Shown here: in pieces, positions 1 to 7,785 of the stretch
How positions within the stretch are numbered: position 1 is the stretch's first letter
Layout of the letters: each line of letters opens with the position of its first letter
Origin: CAWGCA01 sp963820955
Lineage (GTDB): Bacteria; Pseudomonadota; Gammaproteobacteria; Chromatiales; Chromatiaceae
Length of the DNA stretch: 64,000 nt
Direction of reading: 5' to 3'
Assembly: GCA_963820955.1 (NCBI GenBank)
Contig: CAWGCA010000016.1
Coordinates: forward strand, 16,030 to 80,029
Made by a program: the position numbers and the translations under genes
Notes under the pieces: generated by a model
What the model saw: the letters and a program-made list of their open reading frames with translations, nothing else
Told to the model about the DNA's origin: nothing
The model's database searches: none

Positions 1-717
1 GCCCTGCTGCCGCAGGCTTTCCAGGTGCGTCCACAGGTCTTCGGGGTGGACCGAATCGAAGGCCGAGTACGCAAAGGGCCCCGGCTTGTCCTTGAAGAAG
101 ACATTGCGGTGCATGTTCGCCCCCCTGGGAATCGACGTCCATTCGTAGCCGTAGAGGGTGGTGAACTTGCCCGGTTCATAGTGCTTGTCGGCAGTGTCCA
201 GGAACGTCTGCCACATGGATGTGCGCAGCTCAGGGGTGGAGTATTCCGGGATCGGCTCGTTGGCGAACAGGCTCGCGAGCAACTGCTTGAAGAACGGGCC
301 ACCGGCCTTGGGATCGGTTTGGCCCTTCACAATACCCCTGGCGAAATCCGAGTCGGCAAGCGGGCTGTCGGGGTTGCCGAATTCTTTCAGTACGCCGAAA
401 TACTCGGCATGGTCGGTGATCGCGACGAAGTCATAGGGTGTGCGCTTCTTCAAGCGCTGGCCGGTGGTCGATTGCTTGATTTCCTGCCCCTTCGCATAGT
501 TGTAGGCGTCCTCCCAGGTCTGGTTCACGCCGATGGTGAAGGCATCAAAGGAGTTGCGGGTGTGCATGTGCTCCTCGCCGAAGTAGACGTTCTTCAGCGG
601 GTTCTTGGCGCCGCTGCCACGCCCCGGTTCGCCGATGGAATCGGCGGCGAAGACGCCGCTTGTGCACAGGGAAGAAAGAAAGACTGCCAGGCTAAATGCT
701 CCGATTCTTGTTCTCAT
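1..717 (-). CDS. Exported DUF3604 family protein, N-terminal part (runs off left edge)
   Basis: The minus strand is open from an ATG at 717 to the window edge, giving the first 239 residues. It begins with a signal peptide (basic MRTR, hydrophobic core, FAADS cleavage region at about residue 25). After it come KNVYFGEEHMHTRNSFDAF and the phrase VAITDHAEYFG, the two hallmark blocks of DUF3604, a PHP-like metal-dependent fold (GDxHxHT...SFD and the ITDHxE motif). Biochemical function of the family is not settled; many members sit in periplasmic or lipid-linked contexts. The C-terminal two thirds are outside the window, so intactness cannot be judged. The gene lies downstream of a small AraC-type regulator in the same orientation, but a 108-bp gap separates them. 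Confidence 0.85.
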   Translation of the reverse strand, partial: MRTRIGAFSLAVFLSSLCTSGVFAADSIGEPGRGSGAKNPLKNVYFGEEHMHTRNSFDAFTIGVNQTWEDAYNYAKGQEIKQSTTGQRLKKRTPYDFVAITDHAEYFGVLKEFGNPDSPLADSDFARGIVKGQTDPKAGGPFFKQLLASLFANEPIPEYSTPELRTSMWQTFLDTADKHYEPGKFTTLYGYEWTSIPRGANMHRNVFFKDKPGPFAYSAFDSVHPEDLWTHLESLRQQG

Positions 718-825
718 CGTTATGATCCTCATAATTCAAGCCCTCTTTCTCGAGGGTGGCTGTCGGAATTCCAACCTATCATTATTACAACTTTCAGCGG
801 GAACAACCGACCATTTCGCGCCAAC

Positions 826-1206
826 CTACCGATTTGCTTTGACACCCCTATCGATCTCGTTCAAACGATTACCCTGCAGGCCGAGCGACCGGTGGCGGTA
901 GGCCCTGGGTGCAACACCGGCCCAGCGCCGGAACGCACGGGCGAAGCTGCTGGGATCGCTGTAACCCAGTGCCGCGGCGATGTCATGTATCGGTTTGCGC
1001 GTCTGTTCGAGCAATTCGCAGGCGGCTTTGCAGCGGCAGCGGTCAACCAGATCCGAATAGCTGACGCCTGCTTCGTTGAGCAGCCGCTGAAAGGTGCGCG
1101 GACTGAAACACAATAACCGTGCCACAGCTTCAATGGACGGGTAACCCGCGCGTAACAGAACATCGATCAAATCACAGCATGCATCGACAGATAATTGACG
1201 CGCCAT
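826..1206 (-). CDS. Small AraC-type regulator consisting only of the HTH domain
   Basis: This 126-residue protein is almost entirely a double helix-turn-helix AraC domain. It has SIEAVARLLCFSPRTFQRLL as the first HTH and IHDIAAALGYSDPSSFARAF followed by RRWAGVAPRAYR as the second. Full-length relatives carry about 200 residues of effector-binding domain in front, which is absent here. The ATG at 1206 has an AGG about 6 bases upstream. The size equals stand-alone regulators such as MarA and SoxS, so it may be functional, but it could equally be the surviving tail of a longer OruR-like gene. No N-terminal remnant is recognisable in 1207-1440. It could control the DUF3604 gene just downstream; that is inference. 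Confidence 0.7.
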   Translation of the reverse strand: MARQLSVDACCDLIDVLLRAGYPSIEAVARLLCFSPRTFQRLLNEAGVSYSDLVDRCRCKAACELLEQTRKPIHDIAAALGYSDPSSFARAFRRWAGVAPRAYRHRSLGLQGNRLNEIDRGVKANR

Positions 1207-1645
1207 CGTCTACCTATGCTGATATCCGTATTGACAGAAGCGGGGCCGCCAGGAAACCGCTAAGACAACCCCAAGATACGAAACTTTAACAAGTGCGGGC
1301 CGTAACTGCAGACCATATCGCGCCAGTGTGAAGCGCCCGCTACCGCCCCGGGTTCCGGCGGCGGGTGAACGGCTTGCGGTATTTTTTCCCAGTCCGTAAT
1401 CAACCGTTTGATAAACAGTATGCACCACACATTTCCTCAACAGACGAACAGCTGAGTCAGCATCAAAGCCTCAGATTGTTTCTGCCTGTTAAATGATCTG
1501 GCGCAGGATGTTGTATTGATTAATCGCTCTGCCCTGATATTCTTGACGTTGCGCGCCAGGAAATCTGGGCCACAGCATTAGCGAAACCACTCCAAATACA
1601 CACAGAGTGGTTTTAAAAAAACGCCTCACAGTAATAGAGGACAGA
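1207..1645. other. Intergenic region between divergent AraC genes
   Basis: This 440-bp stretch separates the minus-strand AraC gene from the plus-strand AraC gene and must hold both promoters. I see no recognisable RNA or gene. The open frames here have no family features. AGAGG at 1636-1640 is the ribosome binding site of the next gene. Confidence 0.4.
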
Positions 1646-2653
1646 ATGGAATCGATACCGTTACACCGGATCGCGGTCGTGCGTCCCTTCGCGGATTTCC
1701 TTGACAATGTCGGGGCTTCGGTAGAACGTGGATTCCGGCTGGCCGGCTTACCGGTTTGTGCGCTCGAAGATGCGAATAACTACGTGCCCTCGCACCGGTT
1801 CTGGGCGTTTCTTGTCGACATGGCGCACAGGGAAGGCATTCGGGATCTGGGCTTCCGAGTCGGGCAAAGGTTTGGCGCCAATTGCGCTGATCCGCACTTG
1901 ACTGATCTGCTGCGCCGGTCGCCAACGCTCTACCAGGGACTGTTACGTGCCAGCGAACTGGCCAACAAGACCGTCTCCCACTGCCAATTTGGGATTTTGC
2001 AGCCACCCGGCAGTCAGTGTGCCTATTTTTCCCACGCCCCGAGCTGTGACGCACACAACCCGGCTATTGAGCAGATCGGCTGGTTCGGCCTGATGACATT
2101 AATCGGTATAGTCCGCGTCTTCGTCGGCCCACACTGGCGACCCGCCGAAATCGGGTTGATGACGGATCACCCACCCTGCCCGTATATCCGTAAACATTTT
2201 CCCGACGCGCGTATACAGCTGTCACAACCGTACTCTTACATCGCGCTTGACAACGCGCTGCTCAGCCTGCCGCCATTGCCCCATGAAGCCGCAACGCCGG
2301 TGTGTTCGGCCCCCCACTTTGAAACCGCGTCAAATGATTTTGTCGGTTCACTCAAACAGGTCTTGCTTGCCTATGTTCAGGAAAGCCATTTGAGCATTGA
2401 AACCGCCGCATCCCTGTGCGATACCAGCAAGCGCAGTCTGCAACGTAAACTCAAGGAAGCGGGCACCCGCTATTCCGAGCTGCTGGATGAGGCGCATTTC
2501 CATGCCGCCAGTCGAATGCTGTTGGACCACAACATGAAAGTCGTCGACGTCGCGAATCGGCTGGGCTACAGTGACTCGACGCATTTTTCCCGCGCCTTCC
2601 GGCGCATCGCCGGTGTCACGCCGGGGGTGTACCGCCAGACACTTGCGCATTAA
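1646..2653 (+). CDS. AraC family transcriptional regulator (OruR/arabinose_bd type)
   Basis: A 335-residue regulator. The N-terminal 200 residues form the Arabinose_bd-type sensor domain, with typical phrases GFRVGQRFG and TLYQGLLRASELA. The C-terminal 100 residues form the double HTH domain, with LSIETAASLCDTSKRSLQRK for HTH1 and VVDVANRLGYSDSTHFSRAF, then RRIAGVTPGVYR, for HTH2. I chose the ATG at 1646 because AGAGG sits 5 bases upstream at 1636-1640; an in-frame start at 1607 lacks such a site. Relatives include regulators of ornithine, carnitine and choline catabolism, so a role in amino-acid or polyamine control is possible. The sequence does not prove that this one acts on the decarboxylase operon 5 kb away. 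Confidence 0.88.
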   Translation: MESIPLHRIAVVRPFADFLDNVGASVERGFRLAGLPVCALEDANNYVPSHRFWAFLVDMAHREGIRDLGFRVGQRFGANCADPHLTDLLRRSPTLYQGLLRASELANKTVSHCQFGILQPPGSQCAYFSHAPSCDAHNPAIEQIGWFGLMTLIGIVRVFVGPHWRPAEIGLMTDHPPCPYIRKHFPDARIQLSQPYSYIALDNALLSLPPLPHEAATPVCSAPHFETASNDFVGSLKQVLLAYVQESHLSIETAASLCDTSKRSLQRKLKEAGTRYSELLDEAHFHAASRMLLDHNMKVVDVANRLGYSDSTHFSRAFRRIAGVTPGVYRQTLAH

Positions 2654-2695
2654 GCGCCGCTCTTCGACACGATAGTCCGAGGGTCTCGCGGTCTC

Positions 2696-3027
2696 GGGGT
2701 CAGGTCTTGCATCTTGAAATCAACCCGACTTCAGCACCTTACTGACTGTCGAATAGTGCAGTCCCAAAAGCCGTGCGACTTTAGTCATGGTATACCGGTA
2801 TTCCTCACAGGCATTACGAATGACACAGCCAGTGATACCGCTCTACCACTCGATTGAGAATGTCCAGGGAATCGTATCGATCGCTATCTGAAAGATAAAC
2901 GGATTTACGGGATTTACCCCGGCTGGCGACATGATAAACAGCACCGGAAAACGCCACGCGCAGCGCTCGTGCCATGATTGCACCTCTCATTGACGTCACA
3001 CTATTTCACGATTCAAGACCTGACCCC
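2696..3027. mobile_element. Deleted RAYT-type element bounded by inverted repeats
   Basis: The termini are GGGGTCAGGTCTTGCATC at 2696-2713 and its inverted partner GATTCAAGACCTGACCCC at 3010-3027, matching at 17 of 18 positions. Between them lies a REP-associated tyrosine transposase gene reduced to its two ends. The right boundary abuts a TetR gene that lacks its N-terminus. The termini are of the kind seen beside RAYT genes in many gammaproteobacteria. Confidence 0.7.
2720..2975 (-). pseudogene. REP-associated tyrosine transposase (RAYT), internally deleted
   Basis: Only the two ends of a Y1-type transposase remain. The start ATG at 2975 follows AGAGG by 7 bases and encodes the family's opening MARALRVAFSGAVYHVASRG, continuing to RYHWLCH near 2820. 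The centre, which should hold the HUH and catalytic tyrosine motifs, is missing. After a change of frame near 2815 the sequence resumes with the C-terminal DnaA-like helix-turn-helix, readable as RYTMTKVARLLGLHYSTVSK and ending at a TGA at 2720-2722. Roughly two thirds of a normal RAYT is gone, so it cannot be active. Confidence 0.75.
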
Positions 3028-3032
3028 CTCCC

Positions 3033-3425
3033 TTGGTGCGCCAGCTGCTGGATTACTGGACCCACGAGATCACTGAGGTGATAACCTCGAATCCGGAGCT
3101 ACTCGCACTCAAGCCGAAGAGCAGGTTTATAAGGGCCGCCGAGATCATTCTCGACTTTGACCTGACGCGTTACGAGATTGCCATCCGTCAGTGGGCCTTG
3201 CAGGATGCGGGCGCGGCCCGGGCAGTAAAAAAGGCGAATCGACTCCGACTCGACTTTGCCCGTAAAGCGTTATCCGAGCTTGAGTTCAAGGACGAGGACC
3301 TGGAGATGCGTGCGATGCTATTCGTTTGCTATCACAGCTGGGAAGCGCCGATGTTCAGGGAAATCTCACCCAAGCGGCGGCACGATCTGATTGCCAGGCG
3401 TATTGAATTTCTGACGAGAAAGTAA
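3033..3425 (+). pseudogene. TetR family regulator, C-terminal domain only
   Basis: The 130 residues match the ligand-binding half of a TetR regulator: YEIAIRQWALQDAGAARAVK and MRAMLFVCYHSWEAPMF. The N-terminal helix-turn-helix that TetR proteins need to bind DNA is absent. The open frame starts within a few bases of the right end of the RAYT element, which explains the truncation. No N-terminal half is visible on the other side of the element, so the 5' part was lost rather than merely separated. Translation from the TTG at 3033 seems unlikely. Confidence 0.65.
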
Positions 3426-4284
3426 CGGGTCCTCGACAGTCTGCTCCGCTAGACTGGGGTGTCGCATGGTGTATAAACAAACCAGAGAGCTGTGCATCCC
3501 AATGTGCAGCAGGTAGTGTAGCGACACGATAGCTGGTCGTTCGCAGGGACTTAGCTGATTCGTTGTTTATTGATGTGCTGTCGTCGGTCAGCAGGAATGT
3601 GGAAACGACTGTACTTCCTGTCGCGCCTGTGGGTGGCGAATTCGTAATGGTGTTGTGAAAACCGTTACTCAGCCAACCCTGTTCGTGAGCGAGATCTTCC
3701 TTATGAGCGAAAGTATGTCATCCGCCGTAGCTGAAATTGGGGAATAGTGTGGCTTCGGGCGGGGTACGCGAACCCCCTGTTTTTTTACTTGTTAAATCTG
3801 TCGCTTGTTAGGCCTGGCGTTTTTCTTGTTCAAACCGGTTTTTTTATTTTCTTATCTATCAGTTTGTTACAAGACAATATGGCGTCCCCAAGGGGAGGCC
3901 ACCTTATCCCCCGGTTACGACTGCCTTCGGAAATCATTACAATTCCATGATATCTCAAAGAGTTATAGGCCACACCCCAATTCTTGCCCTACTATCGCAC
4001 CAACTAAAACCGGATACATCGGCCAACAAAGGAATCACATGGGGAATTTGAGCCTCCGATCATCTGGTTCATACCATCACAAGACATCAACACGAAACAG
4101 GATAATAAACCTGCAAAGTACCCGCTGTTGCTGACTCTGTCCTCCGGCTTGTCGTTTATCCTGATTCTTGTGCTGATCAAAATGGTTGACAACGGTTTCG
4201 ATACCCGGGGTGGCTCCGACCGACCCGGCCGTTCCCAGCGTCGTTCGCAGTGAAATGGCGTTGTGGGCCGGCGCAGCAACCGCG
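3426..4284. other. Long non-coding stretch, no gene recognised
   Basis: About 860 bp without a convincing gene. Open frames here are short, in conflicting phases and have no family features. A terminator-like hairpin lies at 3759-3785. At 3880-3898 a GC-rich segment recalls the 3' end of a tRNA on the minus strand, but no tRNA body follows. Confidence 0.4.
3759..3785 (+). terminator. Possible Rho-independent terminator
   Basis: GGGGT, a six-base loop, and ACCCC are followed closely by CTG and a run of seven T. The stem is short (5 bp) and no gene ends immediately upstream, so the assignment is weak. Confidence 0.3.
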
Positions 4285-6000
4285 TTATTGTTTCTCGACT
4301 TCGGCATAGCCGCCTCGAATCAGCGCGTAGTCATTGTGCTGGAGTTCTTTCACCAGTTCGCTGACGTGGTCCTCGGCCACCCCGAGATCTTTCAGAAGCA
4401 TGCCCCCGCGGACTAGCGTACTCTCGATGTAACCCGTACCCGCGTGCCTGACGCCCTTGGCAACCAGTTCATCCTGATCCCCGAGTGTGCGCACACGCAC
4501 ATAGACGTCCAGGTGCGGATAGAGGCGATGCAGGGTGACGGCAAAGCCCTTGGCATGGTTCATGTCCCTCGAGGTCACATAGACAGCGGCGGCTTTACCG
4601 AGTCCGGCAGCCTCTTGCGTGGCAAAGCTGTACATGTCGCCGAAGTGAACATTGCGGCCCGATCGCTTGCCCTGGCGGACAACGTTGATATCCCGATCGA
4701 AAGCGATATGGGGGATGTCTGCCCTCTCCAGCATCAGGGCTATGAGCTGGCCCACCTCATCGTAGCCGATGACAACCACGTGCCGCTCCAGATCGGCGGC
4801 CGGTTGCTCTCCCACGCTCGCGGGCATGGTTTGAAAGCGACTGGCGAGTCGGTCCCCCGCTTTCACCATCAGCGGGGTCAGAATCATGCTGACGGCAACC
4901 ACCAGCATCGCCAGGGTATGTCCCCCGGCGCTCAGCAGACCGGCCACAGCCGCCGCGCCCAGCAGGACAAAAGCGAATTCGCCAACCTGGGACAAATAAA
5001 ACCCCGTTCGGATGGCGGCCGAGCGGGCGATGCCGAAAGCGAGGACCAGCCCGATCAGCACTGCACCCTTGACGGCAAGTACGATGGGAACGTGGACCAA
5101 TAGCGCCTCCCAATCAAGCACCAGAGCGCCCACGTCGATGGACATGCCCACCGCGATAAAGAACAGGCCCATCAAGGTTGCCTTGAACGGGGCGACAGTC
5201 GCTTCGATCTGATAGCGGAAATCCGAGGCCGAGAGCAGCATCCCCAGGAGAAAGGCGCCGAGCGTCATCGAGATGCCTACATGGTCCACCGCCCAGGCGG
5301 CGGCAAGGACCGCAAGAAACAGGACGACCCCGAAGGCGTCCATCTGGCGCCGCTTCGCACAATAGCCCAGCACGGCTGGCAACACATAACGTCCGACCAG
5401 GAAGATAGTCGCTATCACCCCTACCACCAGCGCGACCTTCTCCCACACGGGGATCGTGCCCGTCTGCGCCTTTGTATGGGCCAGGATGGGAACCAGCGCC
5501 ATGATCGGAACGATCCAGAGATCCTGCGCCATGAGCACGGCAAAGGTGGTTCGCCCATGCTCGGTGGCGAGTTCCCCACGTTCCCCCAGCGTCGCCATGA
5601 CGATAGCCGTGGACGACATGGCAAGGGCCAAGCCCACGATGGTCGCCGTCTCCCAAGGCGCATGGACGAAGAAGATAAGGTACCCAGCCAACAGCGCCGC
5701 GGTAAAAAGCATCTGCGCTGATCCTAATCCGAAGATCAGGCGGCGCATGGCCCAGACTTTCTCTGGGCGCATTTCCAGGCCCACGGTAAACAGAAACAGC
5801 ACCACACCGAGCTCTGCGACACTCTGCAACTCCTCCACCGCATGGACGGGCACGGGTCCCGGGGTGTAAGGCCCGATGATGATACCGGCAACGATGAAGC
5901 CCAGTATCGACCCAAAGCCAAGTCGCTCAAACAGGATGACGCAGGTGGCCGTTGCCGCGAGAAAGACGACAACGGCGAGAAGAATTGACGGAATGTCCAT
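4285..6000 (-). CDS. CPA2 family K+/H+ antiporter with C-terminal RCK (TrkA-N) domain
   Basis: A 571-residue inner-membrane cation:proton antiporter of the KefB/KefC type. Residues 1 to about 380 are a run of hydrophobic segments of the Na_H_Exchanger fold, with the family phrases FLFTVGLEM, ALAMSSTAIVM and GAFLLGMLLS. From about residue 405 a Rossmann TrkA-N domain follows, with HVVVIGYDEVGQLIA as nucleotide-binding loop and an acidic residue in FDRD ending the second strand. Such RCK domains gate K+ efflux by sensing nucleotides or glutathione adducts. The ATG at 6000 follows AAAGG closely. It converges on nothing on its left. The next gene on the right is a divergent CDF transporter, so the two ion transporters may be related in function. 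Confidence 0.9.
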   Translation of the reverse strand: MDIPSILLAVVVFLAATATCVILFERLGFGSILGFIVAGIIIGPYTPGPVPVHAVEELQSVAELGVVLFLFTVGLEMRPEKVWAMRRLIFGLGSAQMLFTAALLAGYLIFFVHAPWETATIVGLALAMSSTAIVMATLGERGELATEHGRTTFAVLMAQDLWIVPIMALVPILAHTKAQTGTIPVWEKVALVVGVIATIFLVGRYVLPAVLGYCAKRRQMDAFGVVLFLAVLAAAWAVDHVGISMTLGAFLLGMLLSASDFRYQIEATVAPFKATLMGLFFIAVGMSIDVGALVLDWEALLVHVPIVLAVKGAVLIGLVLAFGIARSAAIRTGFYLSQVGEFAFVLLGAAAVAGLLSAGGHTLAMLVVAVSMILTPLMVKAGDRLASRFQTMPASVGEQPAADLERHVVVIGYDEVGQLIALMLERADIPHIAFDRDINVVRQGKRSGRNVHFGDMYSFATQEAAGLGKAAAVYVTSRDMNHAKGFAVTLHRLYPHLDVYVRVRTLGDQDELVAKGVRHAGTGYIESTLVRGGMLLKDLGVAEDHVSELVKELQHNDYALIRGGYAEVEKQ

Positions 6001-6330
6001 AACCTTTAGTCGTTCAGATTTGATCTGACAGTTACCGGATTGATGGCGGTGACTGCCAGGTCAATTTTATGCCACCAACCTCCCCTGCGAGATTTGTTTC
6101 CCATCATCCAGTGCCCGCCTCGGTGTTCGACCGCAGCACATATTAGCCTGACGGGGTACAGTACCTGCCGCTCAGTCATCTTCACACCTCTTCACATCAT
6201 TAGTGCACAACAGCACCGTGAATGGTACGCTATGCGCTAAGATCTTGATATCTCAATACGAATGAGTTTTTCACCACATGGGATACTGTTGACGTTTGCA
6301 GGCATTCTCGGCAACTCAAACAGGCTTGTG

Positions 6331-7269
6331 ATGACAGGAAATAAAGATTCCATAGAACATTCTCTGTTGCGCTTTTCGGTCTGGATGGGTGTTCTGTTTA
6401 CGGTCCTGGGGCTTGGCTGGGGTATGGCAATCCAGTCGGGTGCCATCCTGTTTGATGGCATCTATTCCGGTTTCAGCATCATTCTCTCCATGCTGTCCAT
6501 CATGGCGTTACGGATGATGAGTATAGCCGATGATCATATGGCCAAGGCCGATAATGATGAACGGTTTCCGTTCGGCCGCATGGCCTTCGAGCCGCTGGTG
6601 GTGTCCTTCAAGGCTATCGTTATTATCGCCGTCTGTCTCTATGGCATCGTCAGCTCGGTGCTCCACCTTATGCATGGTGGAGCGCAACCGACCAGTTCAT
6701 TGCTGGGCATGCTATATGCCGCTATCTCGATAATGGTTTGTCTGTTCAGCTGGTTGTACCTGAAGATCCGTGGCCGGGGCTTGCCGGCACTGGTGCAGGC
6801 CGAGTCCGAACAATGGTTGATCGACACCGTGTTCAGTGGCGTGGTGCTGGTGGGGTTTGTGATCAGTTACGCGCTGACGTTCACCAATTACCAGCAGCTT
6901 ATCCCTTATATCGATCCCGGCATGGTCATACTGGGGTCTGTCTACTTTATCCGTGTGCCGCTGGCCCGGTTTATCTCCAGTGTGCGCGAACTATTGATGA
7001 TGGCGACGCCGAGCGATATGCAGGAACGGTTGCAGGAACGCATTGATGGCATTGCAGCCTCCCATGGCTTCGAGGAGGTTGTGGTGCGTTCGGCCAAGGT
7101 GGGTCGTGAATTGACCGTCGATGTCTCTTTTCTGGTACACGAAGGATTCGGCGCTGTCGAGGTCGACCAACTGGACGTGATCAGAGCCGAGGTCAAGGAT
7201 AATCTCGCAGATCTCGGCTACAACATCTGGATGAACATCCTGTTTACACGGGACAGGTACTGGGCTTGA
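6331..7269 (+). CDS. Cation diffusion facilitator (CDF) family transporter, atypical metal site
   Basis: A CDF-like protein of 312 residues with six predicted membrane segments (residues about 15 to 185) and a C-terminal cytoplasmic domain. In canonical CDF zinc/iron exporters, TM2 carries DxxxHxxxD-like ligands and TM5 carries HxxxD. Here TM2 reads LFDGIYSGFS, keeping Asp42 but with Tyr45 and Ser49, and TM5 reads QWLID, keeping Asp165 but with Gln161 in place of His. The transmembrane metal site is therefore altered and the substrate is uncertain. I prefer the ATG at 6331, about 7 bases after AGG. A longer frame from 6262 adds 23 residues. It is convergent with the decarboxylase operon that ends at 7334. 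Confidence 0.8.
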   Translation: MTGNKDSIEHSLLRFSVWMGVLFTVLGLGWGMAIQSGAILFDGIYSGFSIILSMLSIMALRMMSIADDHMAKADNDERFPFGRMAFEPLVVSFKAIVIIAVCLYGIVSSVLHLMHGGAQPTSSLLGMLYAAISIMVCLFSWLYLKIRGRGLPALVQAESEQWLIDTVFSGVVLVGFVISYALTFTNYQQLIPYIDPGMVILGSVYFIRVPLARFISSVRELLMMATPSDMQERLQERIDGIAASHGFEEVVVRSAKVGRELTVDVSFLVHEGFGAVEVDQLDVIRAEVKDNLADLGYNIWMNILFTRDRYWA

Positions 7270-7333
7270 GCTTTTTGAATCTCGTCACGCCGGTCTTCCT
7301 CCGGGCTGGTATCAGCGTTTTACCCGCTACGGC

Positions 7334-7783
7334 TTACAGTTTCAGGAAGTAGGTGAAAAACCCCGTATCTTTTTCATAGCCGAGGGATTCATAGAGGCTT
7401 TGGGCGGTGGTGTTCGTCGTGGCTGTTTCCAACGTGATGCCACCGGCGTCGGTCTCAACCGCATAGTCTTTGGCGGCATTCATTAACCGGGTAGCAATAC
7501 CCTTCCTTCTGGCTTCTTTAGCAACATACAGGTCGTTCAGGATCCAGGTACGTTCAAGCGACAGCGATGAAAAGCTTGGATAGAGCTGGGTGAAGCCGAC
7601 GTACCTGCCATTATCTGTCCTGGCGTAGAAAATGACGGACTCAGCGTTCTTCACGCGCCCGGTGAGAAAAGCATGGGCCGAATCCAGATGACTCTCCCGT
7701 TCGTAGAAGACCAGGTAATCTGCAAACAGCTTTGAAACTTCGGCTAAATCCTCAAGCTCGGCCCTTTCAATGCTGACGTTCAT
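7334..7783 (-). CDS. GNAT family N-acetyltransferase, last gene of the decarboxylase operon
   Basis: A 149-residue GNAT fold protein. The acetyl-CoA pyrophosphate loop is visible in motif A as LYVAKEARRKGIATRLM (R/Q-x-x-G-x-A/G pattern), followed by GITLETATTNTTAQSLYESL and LGYEKDTGFFTYFL, the usual motif B end. The ATG at 7783 is favoured: AAGAG lies 5 bases upstream and it starts 3 bases after the ornithine decarboxylase stop codon region (the in-frame GTG at 7789 overlaps that stop). Tight coupling to a polyamine-forming enzyme makes acetylation of putrescine, cadaverine or agmatine attractive, as SpeG does for spermidine, but nothing in the sequence fixes the substrate. A role toward amino acids or proteins is equally possible. 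Confidence 0.82.
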   Translation of the reverse strand: MNVSIERAELEDLAEVSKLFADYLVFYERESHLDSAHAFLTGRVKNAESVIFYARTDNGRYVGFTQLYPSFSSLSLERTWILNDLYVAKEARRKGIATRLMNAAKDYAVETDAGGITLETATTNTTAQSLYESLGYEKDTGFFTYFLKL

Positions 7784-7785
7784 AA

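Noticed and set aside
1210..1440. Possible N-terminal part of the small AraC gene
   Set aside because: The translated sequence has no similarity in pattern to AraC sensor domains and is in a different frame context.
3879..3898. Possible tRNA 3' end on the minus strand (GCGTCCCCAAGGGGA)
   Set aside because: No anticodon arm, D arm or acceptor partner is found in the following 90 bases; at best an attachment-site scar.
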